From contig NZ_CP121261.1 in the NCBI RefSeq assembly GCF_029637605.1, forward strand, positions 1,922,001 through 1,986,000: a DNA stretch of 64,000 bases, given 5' to 3'. A program made the translations under genes and the position numbers. Shown here one piece after another: positions 58,583 to 64,000 of this stretch. Positions within the stretch are counted from its first letter, which is position 1. Every line of letters begins with the position of its first letter. Below the pieces are notes generated by a model. It searched no databases and had not been told where the DNA came from. It saw only the letters and a program-made list of their open reading frames with translations. Source of the DNA: Achromobacter spanius (GTDB lineage Bacteria; Pseudomonadota; Gammaproteobacteria; Burkholderiales; Burkholderiaceae_B).

Positions 58583-58746
58583 TAAAAGACCTATTTTCCG
58601 AGAGATGAGATTACGGGCGGATAAACGCGCCATTTTACCGGAAACTTCCGGAACCCTGACGCAAAGGGGCGCGAGCCCCGGATTTGCCCGGATACTCGCG
58701 CCCCGTTTTCCACCCGAAAAGGGAGGGCAAACGTCGTTTCGACGCC

Positions 58747-59502
58747 TTATTTCGCCTTGGCGATGCGGTCTTCGATGTGTTGAGCGCGCTTGGCCGAGGA
58801 CGGGTGCGAGCTCATCATATCGCTCTTGCCGCCATCCAGCTCGGCAAGCTTCTGGAATGCCGTCACCAAACCACGGGTATTGAGCTTCTTGGCCTGCAGT
58901 TGGTCGAACGAATAGTCGTCCGCCGCGCTTTCCTGCGATTGCGAGAACTGGGCGTTGATGAACTTCTCGGTCAGGTCACCCAACTGCGACGAATTCAACG
59001 CGGCAACCGTGGCACCACCCGCAGCACCTGCCGCATCGCGCGCGGCCGACACCGTATAGGCGGTCTGCATGGCCTTCTTGCTATGGCCCAGCGCGACGTG
59101 GCCGATCTCATGGCCCACCACGCCCATGACTTCGTCGTCCGTCATCATATCCATGAGGCCGCTGTAGACACGGATGCAGCCGTTGGCCATGGCCCAGGCA
59201 TTGACGTCCTTGGTGACGTAGACCTTGTAGCTTGCCTTCTGGCCGTTAATAGTGCCACCCAGTGCCTTGGCGATCTTCTGCAGGCGCGCGTCGTACTTGC
59301 TGCCCGGCGCGGCGATCTTTTCCTGTGCATCGCTTTGCGCGCAGGCCTTGTCAGACAGCGTCTTGATTTCGGCATCGCTCAGCGTGGCGGCTTGCACGAC
59401 CTTGCTGCCGGCGCCCACCAGGCCGCCGATGTCGAAGGCGTGCGATGTGGAAAAAGGGGCAAGCGCAACGGCCAACGCGGCAACGGTGTAGCGGATCTTC
59501 AT
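58747..59502 (-). CDS. M48 family zinc metalloprotease (LoiP/YcaL-like)
   Basis: The 251-residue protein has a signal peptide (about residues 1-22, ending STSHA), the zinc site HEIGHVALGH near 129-138, and a downstream Glu in SQESAADDYSF. It is exported, without a lipobox Cys in the signal. LoiP/YcaL-type proteases act in outer-membrane protein quality control; that role is inferred. GAGGAG lies about 10 nt before the ATG at 59502. It lies upstream of tig on the same strand. Confidence 0.85.
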   Translation of the reverse strand: MKIRYTVAALAVALAPFSTSHAFDIGGLVGAGSKVVQAATLSDAEIKTLSDKACAQSDAQEKIAAPGSKYDARLQKIAKALGGTINGQKASYKVYVTKDVNAWAMANGCIRVYSGLMDMMTDDEVMGVVGHEIGHVALGHSKKAMQTAYTVSAARDAAGAAGGATVAALNSSQLGDLTEKFINAQFSQSQESAADDYSFDQLQAKKLNTRGLVTAFQKLAELDGGKSDMMSSHPSSAKRAQHIEDRIAKAK

Positions 59503-59767
59503 GGAAACAAACTCCTCTTGGGTGACTCTATGCGAGCAAGGCGGCAATTCTATATATGCCGAAAGCGCTCAAAGCGTTTCGCCACAGAGTTTCGCAAATG
59601 CCAGTTTCGCTTACATAAAAGCCAGGCAAGCGTGGCGCGGGCGTGCTAACGGCGCTGTCATGCGCGGCGGCGAACCGTCATAAAAATCTGCTGCCTGGCG
59701 GGCGTCGGGATTGTTAGAATTGCCGCCGCACTTTTTATTGCACAACAACATACGGCTCGCACCCAAA

Positions 59768-60313
59768 ATGATTGAAAATCCCCCTCCCCGCTTGGGCATG
59801 CTGCCCAGTCTGATCTTCAGTTCCCGCTGGCTGCAACTGCCGCTGTACCTGGGCCTGATCGTGGCGCAAGGCGTCTACGTCATGCTCTTTCTGAAAGAGC
59901 TGTGGCACCTTGTGACGCATGCCAGTAGCTTCGGCGAAATGGAGATCATGCTGCTGGTGCTGGGACTGATCGACGTGGTCATGATCTCGAATCTGCTTGT
60001 CATGGTGATCGTTGGCGGCTACGAGACGTTCGTGTCGCGACTGCGCCTGCAGAATCATCCGGATCAGCCGGAGTGGCTGAGCCATGTCAATGCCAGTGTG
60101 CTCAAGGTGAAACTGGCGATGGCGATCATCGGCATTTCGTCGATCCATCTTCTACGTACTTTCATCGAGGCAGGCACGATCGGCACTCCCAACGCACGCT
60201 TCACCGAAGCGGGCGTGATGTGGCAGACCATCATCCACGCGCTGTTCATCCTGTCCGCGCTGGGCATCGCGCTGGTGGACAAACTGTCGACCTCGCCAAC
60301 CCAGAAGCACTAG
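59768..60313 (+). CDS. UPF0114 (YqhA-like) membrane protein
   Basis: The 181-residue protein has three to four hydrophobic helices (about 25-48, 60-90, 115-140, 155-175). Family segments are [20 protein letters not shown] near the N-terminus and [15 protein letters not shown] near 80. The function is not established. A TAGAAT-like -10 lies at 59715-59720. The start at 59768 fits the family; the frame is open upstream. Confidence 0.8.
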   Translation: MIENPPPRLGMLPSLIFSSRWLQLPLYLGLIVAQGVYVMLFLKELWHLVTHASSFGEMEIMLLVLGLIDVVMISNLLVMVIVGGYETFVSRLRLQNHPDQPEWLSHVNASVLKVKLAMAIIGISSIHLLRTFIEAGTIGTPNARFTEAGVMWQTIIHALFILSALGIALVDKLSTSPTQKH

Positions 60314-60344
60314 GACGCTTGAGACGGCGCCTGGCGCCGATTGC

Positions 60345-60381
60345 AAAAAAAGCCTCCACACGTTGCGTGTGGAGGCTTTTT
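60345..60381. terminator. Bidirectional terminator between the YqhA-like gene and cspA
   Basis: GCCTCCACAC and GTGTGGAGGC form a 10-bp stem with a 5-nt loop, flanked by A and T runs that serve both convergent genes. Confidence 0.9.
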
Positions 60382-60427
60382 CATGGGTCGAACACCGGGG
60401 TGCGCCCGGAACGCCACCCCAAAATTA

Positions 60428-60634
60428 TCAGGCGGCGACCTTGATGTTCTTGGCGCTTGGACCCTTGGGACCGGTACCGACCTCGAAGGTGACGCGCTGA
60501 TTTTCCTGCAGCGACTTATAGCCTTCGCTGCGGATTTCGGAGTAATGGGCGAAAAGGTCTTTGCTGCCGTCGTCGGGCATGATGAAGCCGTAACCCTTTT
60601 CGGCGTTGAACCACTTAACGATGCCGGTTGCCAT
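60428..60634 (-). CDS. Cold-shock protein, CspA family (first copy)
   Basis: The 68-residue OB-fold RNA chaperone has RNP-1 KGYGFIMP near residue 13 and RNP-2 DLFAHYSEI near 26. It starts [14 protein letters not shown]. It has a long leader with a predicted promoter about 135 bp upstream, resembling cold-shock mRNAs. Which of the two copies in this window is cold-inducible cannot be told. Confidence 0.95.
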   Translation of the reverse strand: MATGIVKWFNAEKGYGFIMPDDGSKDLFAHYSEIRSEGYKSLQENQRVTFEVGTGPKGPSAKNIKVAA

Positions 60635-60769
60635 GGAGTGTCCTTGAACCTAAAGATGCGATTGCTCGCGGGGCGCCAGATCATCAAGGATGGGAGAGGA
60701 AGCAACCGCAGCACCACTGACGGCGACAAGTTGACGCAGACCGCGTCGCTTGAAAATCTCGCTAAACCC

Positions 60770-60799
60770 AGTGTATTGGTGAACCCTGAAAAACGTCAA
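60770..60799 (-). promoter_or_regulatory. Predicted promoter of the first csp gene
   Basis: On the minus strand TTGACG (complement of 60794-60799) and TACACT (complement of 60770-60775) are separated by 18 bp. A start near 60763 gives a leader of about 130 nt before the ATG at 60634. Confidence 0.5.
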
Positions 60800-60938
60800 A
60801 CACGCGAATGGTCGACACGCGATGGCGTCATGGCCTCCACCGATCGCAAAAAATTGACGAATATTTTCACCTTGGCAGGATTGGATACACGTGGCTACCG
60901 GACTGGGCGACAGAAGCGGGACTATGCCCCGGTTTGCG

Positions 60939-61502
60939 TCAACCGGCGAAGCCGCCCGAGGCAAGGAACTCTTGTTCGGCCTGGGTCGTCTGCCTGCCCA
61001 GCGCGGCATTGCGATGCGGAAAGCGGCCAAAGCGCTTGATGATGTCGCGATGCAGAATGGCCCAGCGCAGCGTATCCGCGTCCAGCGGTTCCATCAAAGC
61101 CACGCCGCGATTTTGCATGGCAAGGCTTTCCGAGTGTTCAAACGGCATATAGAAGAACTGACGCAGCGGACGAGCCACCGCCAGATCGTGGCCCGCGGCG
61201 ATTGCGCGCTCCGCGAAGTACTGGGCTAAAGGATCGGTGGCAAACATATGCGCCGTGCCACGAAAGGCATTGCGCGGAAACTGATCCAGCAAGATCATCA
61301 AAGCCAGCGCGCCGTCGGCATCTTCCTGCCAGGCATCCAACTTCCGAGAAGCGGCCGCCCAATGCGCGGATTCGAAGCGCTGACGAAACTCCGCATCAAA
61401 CGCATCGCTCTTGCTGTACCACTGCTGGGGGCCCGCGTCGGTCCAGAAAGCCACCACATCTTGGGGCTGCGGCATAAGGGGCATCGGCGTGGAAGATGTC
61501 AT
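60939..61502 (-). CDS. DUF924 family protein
   Basis: The 187-residue soluble protein has the DUF924 pattern VVAFWTDAGPQQWYSKSDAFD near the N-terminus, ILLDQFPRNAFRGTAHMFATD near residue 70, FYMPFEHSES near 115 and HRDIIKRFGRFPHRNAALGR near 145. The function is unknown. The ATG at 61502 is preferred over one 24 codons upstream because the family begins there. Confidence 0.85.
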   Translation of the reverse strand: MTSSTPMPLMPQPQDVVAFWTDAGPQQWYSKSDAFDAEFRQRFESAHWAAASRKLDAWQEDADGALALMILLDQFPRNAFRGTAHMFATDPLAQYFAERAIAAGHDLAVARPLRQFFYMPFEHSESLAMQNRGVALMEPLDADTLRWAILHRDIIKRFGRFPHRNAALGRQTTQAEQEFLASGGFAG

Positions 61503-61594
61503 GAGGAACGATCCTGGAGGGTCTACGGCGCGGCACTGGTCACACGGGCGCGGGCCTGCTGCTTGAACGTGCAAAGCATAGCGCGCGCAAAAAC

Positions 61595-61621
61595 AAAAAA
61601 AGCCCCCGAAGGGGCTTTTTT
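61595..61621 (-). terminator. Terminator of the second csp gene
   Basis: GCCCC and GGGGC form a short stem around CGAA with A and T runs on both sides, 16 bp after the csp stop. Confidence 0.8.
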
Positions 61622-61637
61622 GCGAAAAATCAGACCT

Positions 61638-61841
61638 TTACAGGACCTGAATCTTCGTGGCTTGCGGGCCCTTGGGGCCATTGGCCGTCACAAAGCTGAC
61701 GCGCTGGTTCTCTTCCAGAGATTTGAAGCCAGAACCCTGGATTTCGGAGAAGTGAGCGAACAGATCCTTACCACCCGCTTCCGGGGTGATGAAGCCATAG
61801 CCTTTTTCCGAATTGAACCACTTAACGACGCCGGTTTCCAT
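61638..61841 (-). CDS. Cold-shock protein, CspA family (second copy)
   Basis: The 67-residue OB-fold protein starts [14 protein letters not shown], with RNP-1 KGYGFITP and RNP-2 DLFAHFSEI. It is a clear paralogue of the copy at 60428. A GGGCATTTGCCC hairpin (complement of 61863-61874) lies about 20 nt before the ATG. The predicted promoter is again about 135 bp upstream. Confidence 0.95.
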   Translation of the reverse strand: METGVVKWFNSEKGYGFITPEAGGKDLFAHFSEIQGSGFKSLEENQRVSFVTANGPKGPQATKIQVL

Positions 61842-61978
61842 ACTGTATTTCCTAGAGATAATGGGCAAATGCCCGGAGGTCACGAATCAATCAAGGAGGG
61901 GACAGTAGAACAATAACGCTGAGCCGGAAAAGGCACGGCACTGAACGAAAATCGCAACGCTTGTGATCGTGTGCCGAC

Positions 61979-62007
61979 ACTATCGTTATGTTCCCCTCAC
62001 AAGTCAA
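61979..62007 (-). promoter_or_regulatory. Predicted promoter of the second csp gene
   Basis: On the minus strand TTGACT (complement of 62002-62007) and GATAGT (complement of 61979-61984) are 17 bp apart. The predicted leader is about 130 nt, similar to the first copy. Confidence 0.55.
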
Positions 62008-62212
62008 CATAATCCTAAAAAATACGTGCCAATAATGCAACAAAGAGAAACTGCGTTGAAAATTTGCACGTTTTCATAGGCAAAACTTGTCCCTGCATAG
62101 GTGTAAACACCCATACAACATAAAAAAACAATCGGGGCTTATTTAAATGCTGTCTTTAACGCGCATGTCATTCATACGCCTTTTAGATCAGCACTTTGGT
62201 TTGCCATCAGGC
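62008..62212. other. AT-rich intergenic region
   Basis: The 205-bp stretch is clearly AT-rich in an otherwise GC-rich window, with runs such as CTAAAAAATA and ATAAAAAAAC. Apart from a small GGTGTAAACACC palindrome at 62100-62111 and the csp promoter next to it, no feature was recognised. It lies downstream of the acidic hypothetical gene. Confidence 0.5.
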
Positions 62213-62533
62213 TTACTGATCGATAGGTAAACCCAACAGATCGAGAGCCGCGCCAAAAGCATCGGAACCCGAGCAAAGGAAAACCGCCACGTCGCCGGGA
62301 TTCATATTCTCCAGGACCTGGTCGATTTGTTCTTGCGCATTATCAACATTGTCGACATTTGAAGCGTGTATGTCCGCTCCTGCCTCGACTTTTTCGATGG
62401 GGACGATGTCAGCGATCGCATTGAGATCGGTTACGCCCACCACTACATAGACGCTGATGGGCTCGCCATCCAGCGTCGTGAGCAGCTCGACGCCGCCCGC
62501 TACGTCGGCAAGGTGCCGACTTACTATTTCCAT
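62213..62533 (-). CDS. Small acidic protein of unknown function
   Basis: The 106-residue protein is acidic (several Asp/Glu-rich runs such as NVDNVDNAQEQIDQ) with VVVGVTDLNAIADIVPIEK in the middle and FLCSGSDAFGAALDLLGLPI at the end. No family was recognised. AGGAA lies about 9 nt before the ATG at 62533. It is somewhat less GC-rich than its neighbours and borders the AT-rich region. Confidence 0.55.
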   Translation of the reverse strand: MEIVSRHLADVAGGVELLTTLDGEPISVYVVVGVTDLNAIADIVPIEKVEAGADIHASNVDNVDNAQEQIDQVLENMNPGDVAVFLCSGSDAFGAALDLLGLPIDQ

Positions 62534-62628
62534 GTTCACTCTTCCTTGATCAGCGGGCCAGGCCCGCTTGGACGCACGCACCGTGAAGGTGCAATCTCAC
62601 GCCCAGGCGCGACTATAACAGCCTTAGC

Positions 62629-63027
62629 CTAATGTTTTTTGACATTCGGGCCCAGCGACTGCCGCGCAGCCCCGGACGTGGCGGCCACGCGACGGCAGCG
62701 CACCCCGGCGCTGGTCAGCACGGCGATGAGCGGCTTCTGGGCAGCCAGGAAGGCGTCTTTTTCGTCGCCAGCCAGCTTGCAGATAAACATCTGCGCCTGC
62801 AACTGGGTCCGGCGCGCACGCCGGTTGTCGGCCTCTTGGGCCAGCCAGTCGCCGATCCAGGCGGAAGCGGCCTCGGGGTCGGCCTGCAGTTTGACGTGGC
62901 CCAGCAGGTCGAAAATTGTCACGCCGTCGATGCGTTCGTCTTCACCGCGCGTAAGGTAAAGCTTGGCAGCCTGGCCCGAGTAACCGGGGACCACGGCAAG
63001 GCAATCGCGTTCAGCGGGTTTCTTCAT
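62629..63027 (-). CDS. Small protein of unknown function
   Basis: The 132-residue soluble protein has DCLAVVPGYSGQAAKLYLTR at the N-terminus, DGVTIFDLLGHVKLQADPEA in the middle and KLAGDEKDAFLAAQKPLIAV at about residues 87-106. The C-terminal 20 residues are rich in Arg and Ala. No known domain was recognised. It is divergent from the DUF2513-like gene. Confidence 0.55.
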   Translation of the reverse strand: MKKPAERDCLAVVPGYSGQAAKLYLTRGEDERIDGVTIFDLLGHVKLQADPEAASAWIGDWLAQEADNRRARRTQLQAQMFICKLAGDEKDAFLAAQKPLIAVLTSAGVRCRRVAATSGAARQSLGPNVKKH

Positions 63028-63151
63028 AAAGTTCTGTACTTAGGTGTCGGTTGTCTAGAACCATGGACTGTAACCCGGCCTTGCGCCCCGTCGCATTGGC
63101 GCCAAGGAACTCTGCTATCGTCGGCCTACTATTTTCCTTACGGTGAACATC

Positions 63152-63454
63152 ATGCAACGCGATTTCGATCTGGTCGTCACGATTTTGGGCGCCCTGCGCG
63201 ACGCGCCTGGCCCCAACCTGAGCACGCACGACATCAAGAACGCCGCACTGGCCCCGCACCCGGAAGAACAGGGCTTGCAGGTCATTGCGCATCACCTGGA
63301 CCTTTTGGCCGATGCCGGCCTGGTCAAGCAGGTGAGCGAAACGGCAGCCAATGCGGGTGCGGCGCGGTGGCGCATTACCTGGAAGGGTTACGACGCGCTT
63401 GAGCAGGACGAAGATGACGAGGACGACGGCGAGATTTTCGACGCCGAAGAGTAA
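63152..63454 (+). CDS. DUF2513-like protein
   Basis: The 100-residue protein starts MQRDFDLVVTILGALRDAPG and contains HHLDLLADAGLVKQ and ITWKGYDALEQ, a winged-helix-like layout that resembles DUF2513 proteins. It ends in a very acidic tail (about 14 Asp/Glu in the last 20). ATG 63152 with GGTGA upstream is preferred over a GTG three codons earlier. The function is unknown. Confidence 0.6.
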   Translation: MQRDFDLVVTILGALRDAPGPNLSTHDIKNAALAPHPEEQGLQVIAHHLDLLADAGLVKQVSETAANAGAARWRITWKGYDALEQDEDDEDDGEIFDAEE

Positions 63455-63469
63455 GCAGAAAGCCTGGGC

Positions 63470-63742
63470 TCAGCGGCGCTGCAAGATGCGCCGCGTGAGC
63501 AAGGATGCGGCCGTGCCGATCACCAGGCTGAACATGAAGGCGGCAATGGCCAGCATGACCGCCAGGTCGCTGAAGCCGCCTTGGCGCGCCAGCACCACCA
63601 CGGCGATGCAGACCGTCGTGGCCAGCGCGATCACCCCCAGAAGCACCTGCTTGACCGAGCGCAAGCGGCCGCAGAGCGAGCCGCCCACCAGCGCGGCCGC
63701 CACCATCGCGGCCATGAACCAGAACAAATATTCGTACTGCAT
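63470..63742 (-). CDS. Small membrane protein of unknown function
   Basis: The 90-residue protein has three hydrophobic segments (about residues 5-24, 33-51, 57-80) and a basic C-terminus RRILQRR. No family was recognised. It converges on the DUF2513-like gene. Confidence 0.55.
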   Translation of the reverse strand: MQYEYLFWFMAAMVAAALVGGSLCGRLRSVKQVLLGVIALATTVCIAVVVLARQGGFSDLAVMLAIAAFMFSLVIGTAASLLTRRILQRR

Positions 63743-63857
63743 CAGGCGACTCCCCTGGGACGTTGAGGCGCCCGCATTATAGGCGCGCGCCTTGCGCCCC
63801 GACGGCCCTCAGGGACCCATGCTGACTTCCCTGCCCTGCACCTGGCCAAGCCAAGGC

Positions 63858-64000
63858 TTACCAGCCACGAAAGCGGTCCCAGCGGGCCACCACACCCTGC
63901 TCGCCGGCCCGCACGACGTGGTAGGCGTCATGTTGGGCGCACGTGGCGCAGGCGTGATTCGGAACGATACGCAGCTTGGTGCCCAAGGGTAGGTCCGGCA
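63858..64000 (-). CDS. C-terminal part of a D-threonine aldolase/D-serine dehydratase-like PLP enzyme, cut by the window edge
   Basis: A frame enters from the right edge and stops at TAA (complement of 63858-63860). The visible 47 residues include LPLGTKLRIVPNHACATC and end RWDRFRGW. The His-x-Cys of PNHACAT matches the metal ligands in the C-terminal domain of alanine-racemase-like D-threonine aldolases and D-serine dehydratases. The rest lies outside the window. Family assignment from this motif is fairly good; the substrate is not known. Confidence 0.6.
   Translation of the reverse strand, partial: PDLPLGTKLRIVPNHACATCAQHDAYHVVRAGEQGVVARWDRFRGW

Noticed and set aside
58639..58652. CCGGAA-AC-TTCCGG palindrome upstream of tig
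   Set aside because: Does not match CIRCE (TTAGCACTC-N9-GAGTGCTAA) or any operator I can name; only 14 bp, may be chance in GC-rich DNA.
58666..58704. Possible terminator between the M48 protease gene and tig
   Set aside because: A 10-bp G/C stem is present but the minus strand lacks a T run, so it is not supported as an intrinsic terminator.
63792..63992. Small plus-strand open frame at the right edge
   Set aside because: It lies antisense to the D-threonine-aldolase-like gene end, has no ribosome site and its product shows no family features.

Overview
The window is bacterial chromosomal DNA of high GC content with densely packed genes. Gene content and order point to a betaproteobacterium of the Alcaligenaceae (Achromobacter/Bordetella type). 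The signs are Bug-type TctC receptors next to family III CoA-transferases, an RpfE-like gene in front of recJ, Bordetella-like catecholate receptors, an isc operon beginning with iscR, and tig-clpP-clpX-lon in a row. No tRNA, rRNA, insertion sequence, prophage or CRISPR array was seen. The genus is inferred from gene style, not from a database match.

Layout. 1-6642: the tail of a gene, a LigK/GalC-type aldolase, a secreted alpha/beta hydrolase, thiM, a lipoprotein nucleotidase and an MFS exporter. 6658-17092: a catecholate-siderophore locus. It holds a CeuE-like binding protein, two FecCD permeases, an ATPase and a TonB receptor in one minus-strand operon, then an OmpR/histidine-kinase pair and a second receptor. 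Each receptor has a Fur-like box upstream. 17302-27006: housekeeping genes tatD, lolD, lolC/E, an rpfE-like gene, recJ, prfB (programmed +1 frameshift), an SDR gene and lysS. A 218-bp nested inverted-repeat element lies between recJ and prfB.

26993-40730: two acyl-CoA/organic-acid blocks. The first is an eight-gene minus-strand operon (livG, livH, livM, livK, livF, long-chain acyl-CoA ligase, thiolase, TetR) facing an enoyl-CoA hydratase/isomerase across a shared palindromic operator. The second is TctC, CoA-transferase and enoyl-CoA hydratase, divergent from a LysR regulator with an ATAC-N7-GTAT box. 40739-41629 encodes an unusual protein with two methylglyoxal-synthase-like halves.

41759-47295: the complete iscRSUA-hscBA-fdx-iscX operon with an IscR type-1 site over its promoter, followed by a low-molecular-weight phosphatase gene, uvrB, an aromatic/aspartate aminotransferase and lexA with a perfect SOS box. 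52557-58582: the proteostasis block lon, clpX, clpP, tig, with a sigma-32-like promoter and a leader hairpin at lon. 58747-64000: an M48 protease, a YqhA-type membrane protein, two cold-shock genes each with a leader of about 130 nt, a DUF924 protein, four small proteins of unknown role and the end of a D-threonine-aldolase-like gene cut by the window edge.

Most of the window is conventional. The parts most worth a second look are the CeuE-like locus with its two receptors, the tandem methylglyoxal-synthase-like protein, the nested repeat upstream of prfB, the liv/ligase/thiolase operon with its operator, and the lon leader.
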